Assembly: GCA_029259935.1 (NCBI GenBank)
Contig: JAJDEH010000348.1
Location: forward strand, 1-64,000
Source: Planctomycetota bacterium
GTDB taxonomy: Bacteria; Planctomycetota; Planctomycetia; Pirellulales; Pirellulaceae
Length of the DNA stretch: 64,000 nt
Direction: 5' to 3'
Shown: positions 8,655-16,616 of the stretch, piece after piece
How the letters are laid out: the number at the start of each line of letters is the position of its first letter
Numbering within the stretch: the stretch's first letter is position 1
Translations under genes and position numbers: made by a program
The notes under the pieces: generated by a model
Seen by the model: the letters and a program-made list of their open reading frames with translations, nothing else
The model's database searches: none
What the model was told of the DNA's origin: nothing

Positions 8655-9908
8655 ATGCACACCACTTCGTTCAGCAGCCTTGCTCTTTGCACTTGCATCC
8701 TCGCGAGCTGTTTAATACTCCGTGCTTTTGGAGATGAAAAGGACACGGGCGCATCTCCCGCGGAAAGGTCCGCGGCCGACCGATATCGTGATCTGCAACA
8801 GAAAAGGCAGGATAGAGTCGTAGAGAGTTTCCTGCGTAGTACTCAAGGCGACAAGGCCGCCATTGCGAAAATCGTTCGATCCCTTCGCGCCAAGCTTCCA
8901 AAGCTGTACCTCGATCCCTACAAGCTTGAAAGCGGTCAGATGGGTGTTTTGGCAATCGAGGCGCCTTCTAAACGAGAGAGAGATACTCTGTATACGATCC
9001 GCATTAAAGAAGTACTAGGCAAAGACGAAGCGATTGTAGCTATCGAATCCGACGGAGAAGACTTGCCGATCAAGATTCGAGGTTTTTCCACCGAGGCATT
9101 TTCCGTCGGCGAACTAGCGAGAATCACCGACCGACATGTCTTCGAAGCGATCTCTCCTGGCGTCCTCCAAGCGGTAGGTCAGAGTCCGCGACCAGCCGTT
9201 GCCAAGAAGGACGACTTTCGTATTTGGACAAGTGGCAAGCACACGGTTGAAGCTCGTTTTGCCGGATCGGTTGGAGGCAAGGTCACGCTCGAGAGGCGCG
9301 ACGGGAAAAAAGTGCGAATCGAGATCGATAGGCTAAGTGCCGCCGACCGAAGCTTCATCACGGGAAGGGCGGGCGGCGCCCGGGCGAAACCCAAGAAAGA
9401 GGACGCGGACAAGCCAAAGCGGGTGGAAACGGACGGCAAAGAAGTTCGCCGAACCAAAGCCGATCGCGAGGCGGCAAGGCTTGAAACTCAGAAAGCCGCG
9501 TTCCGCAAGAACCTCGCGAAGCAATGGACGAATCAGGGCGATGGATACGTTGTGTTGGCTCTGGAAGAAGTCGTACTTGCCGACAAAAAGGTCGCCGTCA
9601 CGATCAACGTCAGCCGGGGCCGTAAATCCGCCGCCGATACCCTGGCGGACTTTTGGTTCAATGGCAAGGCGACGCGGCGATCCTATCAAGTCCTCGCCTG
9701 GTATGACGGATCAGCCAAGAGCAAACGGACTGCCGAGGCACATCAGAAAAAACTCGACGGGTTCCTCAAAAACCGGTCGAAAGATAAGGAATTCAGCCTG
9801 GAACCGTGCTACAGTGATTTGCTGCCGAGCGCAACGAGAAGTATCAACCAAGGCATCGCCGAAGGGACGGTGATTCGGTATGTCCCCTTCGCGAACGCGA
9901 GCCCCTGA
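8655..9908 (+). CDS. Secreted SHD1-domain protein
   Basis: 417 residues from the ATG at 8655 (MHTTSFSSLAL), which starts a signal peptide; an in-frame start 20 codons earlier is less likely. The middle carries an SHD1 (SLA1 homology 1) domain: RIWTSGKHTVEARFAG through VTLERRDGKKVRIEI and LSAADRSFI. It is flanked by charged, Lys/Glu-rich, probably helical segments. The C-terminal part (about 300-417) is a separate unknown domain with NVSRGRKSAADTLADFWF. SHD1 is a eukaryotic protein-interaction domain that is expanded in Planctomycetes; its bacterial role is not established. It is the first of three same-strand secreted proteins here. Confidence 0.75.
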   Translation: MHTTSFSSLALCTCILASCLILRAFGDEKDTGASPAERSAADRYRDLQQKRQDRVVESFLRSTQGDKAAIAKIVRSLRAKLPKLYLDPYKLESGQMGVLAIEAPSKRERDTLYTIRIKEVLGKDEAIVAIESDGEDLPIKIRGFSTEAFSVGELARITDRHVFEAISPGVLQAVGQSPRPAVAKKDDFRIWTSGKHTVEARFAGSVGGKVTLERRDGKKVRIEIDRLSAADRSFITGRAGGARAKPKKEDADKPKRVETDGKEVRRTKADREAARLETQKAAFRKNLAKQWTNQGDGYVVLALEEVVLADKKVAVTINVSRGRKSAADTLADFWFNGKATRRSYQVLAWYDGSAKSKRTAEAHQKKLDGFLKNRSKDKEFSLEPCYSDLLPSATRSINQGIAEGTVIRYVPFANASP

Positions 9909-10014
9909 GGGCAGGGAACCGGCTGTTGCGAAATTCCCGAGCAGCCGACGCGAACCAACTATTTTGAAGGCAGACGGAAACACTAGACGAGACACGCGAT
10001 GGGAGAGTTTTGCA

Positions 10015-10710
10015 ATGAAGTCTTGTGGTCGACTTGCTTGGTGGACGCGGTTCCTTTTGTTGTTGTTCATGTGTTGCTTCACTGGCATCGCCAAACCGGT
10101 GTCGGCCGAAAATAAATATGTAAACGGCACGATGAACAAGTTCGTCCGTGGCGGTCTCGTGATCGACAAGGACGGGAAAGAGGTCCCTATTCGTGTCGGT
10201 CCCAAGACCACTGTCAACATCAACGCCAAGGGCGACTTGGGGTTTCTGGCAGTGGGCCGAGTCGTGGAAGTCAAAGGACCTCCGGATAAAAACAATGTAA
10301 TGAAGGACGTCGTGTTGACCGTACACCTGTCGCCGAACCAAACGGCGCGGCCGACAACGTTGCAGCGAACCGTTGGTCCGACAATACCCGTAGGTACGCA
10401 GGCACGCGCATTCAATGGAGTGGTCACCAGCATGGATCCGTTGACCGTGAAGACGATCGACCGCTTCAAGATCTTACATATTGATCCTCACGGGCGTGCC
10501 GTGGGAGAGACGTTCATCAAAGCCGGAAATTTTGTTCGCATCGAACTGAAGAATCCAAAGGCCAAGACGATACAGCTTCGCCTCGGATATAACTCGAAAC
10601 TCGTCGTTCCGGGTGATCGAGTTTTGGCCTACTTCACTCAAACGACCGGTGAAATCGCCCGCCGGGTGACGGTCACAGTTCAAAAGCAGTTGTCTTCCAA
10701 GGACAAGTAG
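10015..10710 (+). CDS. Secreted protein of unknown function with two beta-rich repeats
   Basis: 231 residues from the ATG at 10015, which has GGGAGAG about nine bases upstream and opens a signal peptide ending at VSAENK. The mature part seems to contain two similar halves. The first is VNGTMNKFVRGGLVIDKDG to VEVKGPP; the second is FNGVVTSMDPLTVKTIDR to PGDRVLAYF. Both look like small beta-barrels of the DUF5666/OB type (a GTV/VNG start and a 'GxxVxV' end). That similarity is my reading of the pattern and was not confirmed by search. The gene lies between two SHD1 protein genes, with gaps of 106 and 81 bases, so co-transcription is possible. Confidence 0.72.
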   Translation: MKSCGRLAWWTRFLLLLFMCCFTGIAKPVSAENKYVNGTMNKFVRGGLVIDKDGKEVPIRVGPKTTVNINAKGDLGFLAVGRVVEVKGPPDKNNVMKDVVLTVHLSPNQTARPTTLQRTVGPTIPVGTQARAFNGVVTSMDPLTVKTIDRFKILHIDPHGRAVGETFIKAGNFVRIELKNPKAKTIQLRLGYNSKLVVPGDRVLAYFTQTTGEIARRVTVTVQKQLSSKDK

Positions 10711-10791
10711 CGCCGCCAGCGGCGCGACCATTCTTGGCTGTGACCATGCCTGGCTTTCCACTCACCGCAATCCAATCCGCCTGAGGGTGCC

Positions 10792-12816
10792 ATGAATTAT
10801 TTGCGATGTTCCCTGATCTTGACGACGGTCATGTCTGCTTTCGCCTTGGCAGCACACGGTGACGAACCGGCGATTAGGCCCGGCACGACCGTGGTGGTCA
10901 CGGAAGAAAATGCGGAGCTCAGGGCAGGTTCCGAAACGGTCGTAAAACTTCCCAAAGGCTCCAAGTTCCGCGTGATTCGGCTCAAGAGCCCCTGGCTGGC
11001 CGGAAGTGTCACGATAGAGGGTCGGAAATACTCCGGATGGCTTCGCGAGTCGCAGGTCAGCCTTAAATCCACCGGCTCCAACCCAAACGGCGCCGACATC
11101 AACGCAACGGCGATGACCGTCGGCCCGTGGCAAGTCGCCGTCACATCATTCAGAACGCAAAGCAAATTCGAAACGAAAGTAGCCGGTGAAACTCGCACGT
11201 TGACGGCCAAGGACGATGCCATGATTGGCGTTGTCGCTATCAAGTGCAAAGTCCTTCGCGCCTACACGAAGGAAGAAGAGGCGCTCATCGCCAAGCATTC
11301 GGGGGCGGAATCCATCAACGCCGGCCGTCGGCTCTTTGGCAACGATCCTATTCTGTTCAGTCCTTCGTTCATGTTGGCCTACGCCAAAGATGTGGCGGGA
11401 CAAAAGAAATTTGTATTCTCGACGTGCCAGCTAATGGACTGTCCAGCAGGCTTCCGCACGTTGGCGCTTAACGATGCCATATTCGGCTACTCAAGCCTCG
11501 CTTCCCCACAATCTGAGGCGACCCTTGCGTTTGAATACCACGAAGATGACCGGGCCCCTCTCTTGATCTTTACACCCATTCCAGGCGGGAAAGAGATGTT
11601 TGCCGCCAGGATCTCGGTCAAACCTGACGACGAGATCGCGGTGGAGTACGGCTCTCTGGAGCAGATGAAAAAGTACATACCCAAAGAACTGAGGCAAACA
11701 CAGGCAGGAACGAGCGTTAGCGATCCGTCAAAAAAGCCTGAGAATGAGGTTGCCCAGAACACGCGCACGGAACCGAAGTCACACTCCAATCGACCGAAGT
11801 CCATCGCTGCGGAACCGGGAGAAATTACAACCTTTGTGACGAGGACCGTCATCGGTCAAGAAGGCGGGTCATACAGAATCTATCCGGGATCCTTTGTCGT
11901 CTTCCTTGACGGGATGTCTCTGGTCGACTATCCGGGCAGTCTCTTGTTCATTGCGGAAGGAGGACTGACCATCCGCGGTGAAAAACTGAAAGAGTCCGGG
12001 CTGTACCTGTTTGACAAGGAAAAAGAACCTACGCTCACCGGTGAGAACGAGTATTCCGTTTGGATTTCGCTAGAAGAAGACGTCAAGATCCACGCCAAAC
12101 AAGACGGAACCGGTCAGATCCTCGGAACAGTCACAGCAGGAGAACGGATCAGGTTGCTGTTTGCGGGAAGCGATCCCAAGGGCTGGCATAAGATTCGAGA
12201 CGGCAACAACGGCAAGATCGAAGGATGGGTGAACGGCGAAACTTGGAGCAAGACCTACTTCATAAAGGGAGAAATCTCGACGTCCAGTGCGACGGCCGCG
12301 AAGAGTCGCAGCATTGCTCCTGCTAAGATACTCGACTTTCTCAAGACGTCCGGCCAGTTTGGACAACAATTTGAACTTGTCCGCAGTAGCGCTCCGGACG
12401 CTCCTCGAAAAATTACGAGGCTGAAACGCGGCGTGCCCCTCGCGGCATTTCAAGAAAAGTTTGGCAAGCCGAACAAGGTCGAGGACGATGCAAGTGGGTT
12501 CATTTCCGTGCACTCGAAGGGCCGCCACTTGCACTACGGCTTGGTCGTTGTTTTTGTCAATGATGACGCCATCGAGGAATTTGCTGAAATGGGGCCAATT
12601 GTCGCGGAGCCAGCTAAGAGAATCCCCGCAGCCACTCGCACGTGGACCGACAACACCGGCGAGCACAAGGTCCAGGCCACCTTCCTCAAGATCGAGGGCG
12701 ATAAGGTATTTCTGAAAAAAGCGGATGGTACAGAGATCGAATTGCCGCTGCGCCGACTCGGCTCTTCCGATCGCGACATCGCGCGCCAACTGCAGCAGCA
12801 AGTCAAGCCGAAGTGA
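10792..12816 (+). CDS. Large secreted SHD1-domain protein with SH3-like segments
   Basis: 674 residues with a signal peptide (start MNYLRCSLIL, cleavage near AAHGDE). An SH3-like segment follows at about residues 30-85 (NAELRAGSETVVKLPKGSKF, ending in GWLRESQV). A second SH3-like segment is near residues 420-490 (KIHAKQDGTGQILGTV, ending in GWVNGETW). The C-terminus is an SHD1 domain: RTWTDNTGEHKVQATFLKI, KVFLKKADGTEIELPL, LGSSDRDIA. The central segment, about residues 100-330, is unrecognised. The architecture suggests an extracytoplasmic scaffold or binding protein. It is the last member of the plus-strand group starting at 8655. Confidence 0.78.
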   Translation: MNYLRCSLILTTVMSAFALAAHGDEPAIRPGTTVVVTEENAELRAGSETVVKLPKGSKFRVIRLKSPWLAGSVTIEGRKYSGWLRESQVSLKSTGSNPNGADINATAMTVGPWQVAVTSFRTQSKFETKVAGETRTLTAKDDAMIGVVAIKCKVLRAYTKEEEALIAKHSGAESINAGRRLFGNDPILFSPSFMLAYAKDVAGQKKFVFSTCQLMDCPAGFRTLALNDAIFGYSSLASPQSEATLAFEYHEDDRAPLLIFTPIPGGKEMFAARISVKPDDEIAVEYGSLEQMKKYIPKELRQTQAGTSVSDPSKKPENEVAQNTRTEPKSHSNRPKSIAAEPGEITTFVTRTVIGQEGGSYRIYPGSFVVFLDGMSLVDYPGSLLFIAEGGLTIRGEKLKESGLYLFDKEKEPTLTGENEYSVWISLEEDVKIHAKQDGTGQILGTVTAGERIRLLFAGSDPKGWHKIRDGNNGKIEGWVNGETWSKTYFIKGEISTSSATAAKSRSIAPAKILDFLKTSGQFGQQFELVRSSAPDAPRKITRLKRGVPLAAFQEKFGKPNKVEDDASGFISVHSKGRHLHYGLVVVFVNDDAIEEFAEMGPIVAEPAKRIPAATRTWTDNTGEHKVQATFLKIEGDKVFLKKADGTEIELPLRRLGSSDRDIARQLQQQVKPK

Positions 12817-13070
12817 CTTCACCATTGCATGGTGTTGACTGCGGGAACGCGATATCTCCGGCCGTGCCATGGTCCGGCCATTGGTGGGGCACGGCGGAGT
12901 CGTGGAACAAATTCCTTCCCGCCCGGCAGGTTGCACCGCGAATCCCAGTGACAAGAGGCTGGTGAAAAATTCTTGAGAATGTTGTCCGGTTGCGATAGGC
13001 GAACGTCAATCCATGGAGTGAGGCTACGCACGATGTAGTGCCTGCCAACAACTCTAGCCGGAGAATAACA

Positions 13071-13895
13071 ATGACCTTTAGATCATGGACACTTTTATGT
13101 GCGGCCGCCATCTTTGGAGCGTCTTTGGCGATCACTCAAACGGCATCGGCCAAAGCTCCCAGTCCCAAGGATCCTCCCAGCAAATGGCGAGATTACATCA
13201 ACAAGGACTACAAGCCCAAGCCACGGCCCAAGTCCTCTCCCGTTCGTGGCCGGCTTGGCCTGCGTGGTGCGGGCTCGCCCGTCGCCAAGGACGCGCCCAG
13301 CCCCAAGCGCCCTGATAAGTGGCGTGATGGCTTCAACCGGGATATCAAGCCCACGCCGAAGCCGCGGCCCAAGTCATCGCCCGTGCGTGGAAACTTCGGT
13401 CTGCGTGGAAATGGCTCGCCCGTGGCCAAGGACGCTCCCAAGCCCAAGGATCCTCCCAGCAAATGGCGCGACTATATCAACAAGGACTACAAGCCGAAGC
13501 CGCGGCCCAAGTCATCGCCCGTGCGTGGAAACTTCGGTCTGCGTGGAAATCGTTCACCCGTGGCCAAGGACGCTCCCAAACCCAAGGATCCGCCCGGCAA
13601 GTGGCGCGACTATATCAACAAGGACTACAAGCCGAAGCCGCGTCCCAAATCCTCGCCAGTGCGTGGAAGGTTTGGTCAGCGTGGGACCAACTCCGCCGCC
13701 AAGCCGGGCCGAGTTCCCCGCTATCCGAACAGAGACAAGTTCTCGGATTTCAAGGGTCCGTCGAAGCGGCCGACACCTTCGCGAAACGCACCGCGAGCTG
13801 GCAAGCCGCTCCCGCCGTTTCCTCGCGATGTGAAGGTTCCCTACGTCCATCCTCCCCGTGATTTGAAAGATCTCAAGAAGCGATCGCGACGTTAA
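13071..13895 (+). CDS. Secreted basic Pro/Lys-rich tandem-repeat protein
   Basis: 274 residues from the ATG at 13071, which precedes a signal peptide ending ITQTASAKA; an ATG 11 codons upstream is less likely. The mature protein holds four repeats of about 46 residues, each with KWRDYINKDYKPKPRPK, SSPVRG, GLRG and SPVAKD in order, then a Pro/Arg-rich tail. It is strongly basic, with no recognised domain. The repeats are nearly identical in DNA, so copy number may vary between strains. Possible roles are binding of acidic polymers (polysaccharide, DNA) or a structural envelope protein; neither is shown. It ends at a clear terminator. Confidence 0.75.
   Translation: MTFRSWTLLCAAAIFGASLAITQTASAKAPSPKDPPSKWRDYINKDYKPKPRPKSSPVRGRLGLRGAGSPVAKDAPSPKRPDKWRDGFNRDIKPTPKPRPKSSPVRGNFGLRGNGSPVAKDAPKPKDPPSKWRDYINKDYKPKPRPKSSPVRGNFGLRGNRSPVAKDAPKPKDPPGKWRDYINKDYKPKPRPKSSPVRGRFGQRGTNSAAKPGRVPRYPNRDKFSDFKGPSKRPTPSRNAPRAGKPLPPFPRDVKVPYVHPPRDLKDLKKRSRR
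13151..13700 (+). repeat. Four in-frame tandem repeats of about 138 bases
   Basis: Successive copies of the unit encoding KWRDYINKDYKPKPRPK and SPVRG. Units 3 and 4 are nearly identical at the DNA level; unit 2 is the most diverged (KWRDGFNRDIKP). Confidence 0.85.
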
Positions 13896-13919
13896 TTCAT
13901 AAGGAAGTTTCTTCTCCTA

Positions 13920-13957
13920 GACGCCCCGTCTGATCACAGGCGGGGCGTCTTCCTTTT
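13920..13957 (+). terminator. Rho-independent terminator
   Basis: Perfect 9-base arms GACGCCCCG and CGGGGCGTC with a 12-base loop, followed by TTCCTTTT, 25 bases after the stop of the basic repeat protein. Confidence 0.9.
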
Positions 13958-14317
13958 ACACTACCAGGATCGCCGCGGGGGTTAGACGGACGCCGCGATC
14001 GCGATCATGAAGAACCTCGAAACGCAGGCCGCGCTTTGTTTTCCAAGTAGCGAATCGGGGCGCGCCCATTCGCACGCCCATCGTGATATCTAGCCGCATC
14101 CTCGGCTGATAGCTGACTGCAAGGACGAACAGCGAAATAGTGCGGCATCTGGTCTGCCGAAACTCCATTAGATTAGATGCTGCAATCCTTAAAAAATCGG
14201 AGATACTTGACGATGCCCTAAAACTGTGAAACCATGGATTGATCGACAACACGCAGCGAACAAGCGTGAGGCAGCTAAGCGGGACGGGGTTAGGCGGCTA
14301 GGCACAGGGATTGGACC
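13958..14317. other. Intergenic region upstream of the TIR-ParA gene
   Basis: No gene is supported; the minus-strand open frame here has no ribosome site or domain. The segment must hold the promoter of the TIR-ParA unit, since it begins after a strong terminator, but I see no clear hexamers. Confidence 0.45.
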
Positions 14318-15787
14318 ATGACAAAGGCATTCGTCAGTTATGCTCGTGAAGACCGGGCGTTCGTCGATCAGTACGTTAAGCCGATCTTGAACGCGCTGAA
14401 CCTGCGCGTGTGGACTGATATGGATGGACTCGACGGCGCGGATCGCTGGAAAGAGAAGATTCAAACCGAGATGGAGAGTTGCGATTACTTTCTTGTGGTG
14501 GTCACGAATGCTGCCGCCGCCTCGCCTTCGGTTCGTCAAGAAGTTGAATGGATTTTGAAACACCGTGGACAACGGTTGATTCCCATTCTGGCGGATCGCG
14601 TCCGACTTGACGGCATCCACCCTGAGTTGCCGGAGATTCAGCATGTGGATTGCGTCGGCAAGACTCCGGCACGATGCGCGACGTGGATCGCTCGCGCGCT
14701 AATTCAATTGTCGCAACGCCGGTGCGAGACACTGGACGAGAAAACGCGCCAACTGGCTGAAGAATTAGAGCAGAAGCAGGAAGAATTGAGCGAGGTTGAG
14801 CAGGAATTGGCGGCGCTCAACTCGCAACTGGATCAGGTACTCAACTTCGATGGCGACTGGAGACAGCCACCGCTCGGGACCGTCGCCCCGTTCGTGCCCC
14901 GCGGCGAACGGAACGCCCCGATTATCGCCGTCATGAACGTCAAGGGCGGTGTGGGCAAATCGACGATCTCGGCCAATCTCGCCGCCATGTGGTGGGGACG
15001 ATCTGAAAAACCAAAGCGTGTTCTGCTAGTCGACCTCGATTTTCAGCAAAGCGTCACCTCGCTCTGCCTGAGCGCCAAGGACCTAGGCGATTTACAGGCC
15101 GGCAAGCTGTTCGTCAATTCGTTATTCGACGAAGCCGTACCCCCTTCCGAACATTTCTTGCGGAGCATTCGTCGGGTGGGTGGAGGCGACGGTTACGTTT
15201 TGGCTTCCAATGAATCCTTGACGACCATCGAAACTCAAATGATGTCGCGTTGGCTCACCAACCAAACCACGAAGGATGTGCGGTTTCTTCTTCGCGAGTT
15301 GCTACATGGTCCCGCCGTGCAAGAGAGATTTGATGTGGTCATTATTGATTGTCCGCCGCGCATCCACACGGCCAGTATCAATGCCCTGGCAGCCGCCGAT
15401 TTCCTACTGATTCCGGTTCTGCTTGACTTGACCTCCGCCGACTCCGTCCCTCGGTTTCTCAAGTGGGTGCGAACCTACCAAACCGCGAATGTGTGCCCGG
15501 ACATTGATCTGTTGGGCGTTGTCGCCAACAAGAAGTCGGATCGGCGAAAAACATTCTTGACTCGCGAAGACAACATTTGGAACGAATTGCCCGGCAAGTG
15601 CCGCGTGGCTTGGGGGAGCGACGTTCCGTTTTGCGAAACGGTGCTTCCCGACAGCAGTGCCATTGCCGATTGCGCGCAAACGCCGGGGCGCTTCGCCTGT
15701 CAAGAGTCGAGGGTTCGTCCGGTCTTCGAGAGTCTGGTGCAAGAATTCGAAAAGCAGATGCAAAATCCCGTGGAGCTACAGACATGA
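14318..15787 (+). CDS. TIR domain - coiled coil - ParA/MinD-type ATPase fusion
   Basis: A 489-residue protein of three parts. Residues 1-130 form a TIR domain: start KAFVSYAREDRAFVD, RVWTDMDGLDGADRW, FLVVVTNAAAASPS, and VRQEVEW, where Glu75 or Glu77 fits the catalytic Glu of NAD-cleaving TIR domains. Residues 133-175 are a Glu/Gln-rich coiled coil. From about 200 it is a ParA-type P-loop ATPase: NVKGGVGKST (deviant Walker A, residues 208-216), VDLDFQQS and VIIDCPPR. The C-terminal half of the ATPase looks complete. There is no membrane segment. The stop overlaps the next start in ATGA, showing translational coupling. TIR domains in bacteria commonly act in antiphage defence as NADases; the role here is inferred. 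Confidence 0.88.
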   Translation: MTKAFVSYAREDRAFVDQYVKPILNALNLRVWTDMDGLDGADRWKEKIQTEMESCDYFLVVVTNAAAASPSVRQEVEWILKHRGQRLIPILADRVRLDGIHPELPEIQHVDCVGKTPARCATWIARALIQLSQRRCETLDEKTRQLAEELEQKQEELSEVEQELAALNSQLDQVLNFDGDWRQPPLGTVAPFVPRGERNAPIIAVMNVKGGVGKSTISANLAAMWWGRSEKPKRVLLVDLDFQQSVTSLCLSAKDLGDLQAGKLFVNSLFDEAVPPSEHFLRSIRRVGGGDGYVLASNESLTTIETQMMSRWLTNQTTKDVRFLLRELLHGPAVQERFDVVIIDCPPRIHTASINALAAADFLLIPVLLDLTSADSVPRFLKWVRTYQTANVCPDIDLLGVVANKKSDRRKTFLTREDNIWNELPGKCRVAWGSDVPFCETVLPDSSAIADCAQTPGRFACQESRVRPVFESLVQEFEKQMQNPVELQT

Positions 15788-16302
15788 TCGTTGCCGACAT
15801 GCAAGCGTTGTTGATCGCCGCTAAACAGTTTGCTGAATCGGCCGCCGTCAGCGCCGCGGCCAAGAACAAACTCGACGCGGTGTGCCAGTCGCTGGAGCCG
15901 TTTCGATCGATGGACGTCTCCGAATTCGGTGAACTCGTCCGCCAAGCCGAGGAATATCGGCGCACTGGAATCTTACCAGTCGCCGCGAAACCGAAAAAGA
16001 AAACTACCAGGAAACCGGCGCTTAGCGCTGAGGAAAAATCGCGGCGGATTGATCAATTGATACGCCAACTCCAGGATCTTTATGCGGTGGTCCACGAAGA
16101 GACGGTGGGCTTTGGTGCGATTGATGAGCTGTGTGAATCGGTTGGCAAGTTGAGTGCGCCCGAGGTTAAAAAAGTCGCCACGGGCTTTGGAATTAAGCTG
16201 GCGAGTAAGGCATCGAAACCGGCGGCGCTCGACGAAATCAAACGCAAGCTCACCGAGCAAAAAGGGAGCGCTCAGCGTATCCAGCCGATTGGTAGTTATT
16301 GA
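15784..16302 (+). CDS. Small helical partner of the TIR-ParA protein, possible SAP-like C-terminus
   Basis: 172 residues; its ATG at 15784 overlaps the stop of the TIR-ParA gene by four bases (ATGA). The N-terminal part (about 1-60) is predicted helical. A basic linker (about residues 62-80) contains RTGILPVAAKPKKK. A second helical part follows, and the end (EVKKVATGFGIKLASKASK, then ALDEIKRKL, then QRIQPIGSY) resembles small helix-extended-helix folds of the SAP/Rho-N kind that often bind nucleic acid. That resemblance is by eye only. Strict coupling to the ATPase suggests a stoichiometric partner or adaptor. The linker DNA is itself a palindrome (15958-15985). Confidence 0.78.
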   Translation: MIVADMQALLIAAKQFAESAAVSAAAKNKLDAVCQSLEPFRSMDVSEFGELVRQAEEYRRTGILPVAAKPKKKTTRKPALSAEEKSRRIDQLIRQLQDLYAVVHEETVGFGAIDELCESVGKLSAPEVKKVATGFGIKLASKASKPAALDEIKRKLTEQKGSAQRIQPIGSY

Positions 16303-16568
16303 GGCGTCCTTTGTTCCCAGCTTCCGCGACGTGCGATGGCGTAGCCCGCGACTCCGAAAGCAACGGGAGCCAAAGGAATCGGCGCTGCCGCGAGAATCAT
16401 TATATTTGCCCGCGTTTGATCGTCTCGATTCAAGTAAGCCTTGTACGCAGGCATTCCCAGCACCACAACCAGAGCAATGGCTGTGGTGCAAACGAACAAT
16501 TGCTTGAGAGAGAATTGGAGTGTTGGCACGACTTCATGACCGCGCAATCGACGCCCTCGGCAATCCAT
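16296..16568 (-). CDS. Small membrane protein
   Basis: About 90 residues from the ATG at 16568; a GTG seven codons earlier is an alternative. It has two hydrophobic helices: SLKQLFVCTTAIALVVVLGM and IMILAAAPIPLAPVAFGVAG. The opening FSLKQLF motif resembles a type of short membrane protein often met in planctomycete genomes. No function is known. Its 3' end overlaps the end of the TIR partner gene by seven bases in convergent orientation, and it begins 49 bases after the end of the HEAT/SHD1 gene on the same strand, so it could be that gene's downstream partner. Confidence 0.5.
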   Translation of the reverse strand: MDCRGRRLRGHEVVPTLQFSLKQLFVCTTAIALVVVLGMPAYKAYLNRDDQTRANIMILAAAPIPLAPVAFGVAGYAIARRGSWEQRTPQ

Positions 16569-16616
16569 GATAAGCAACCGGCATGCCACGAGCGTTCCGT
16601 CAGCGGCGGTGGCCGG

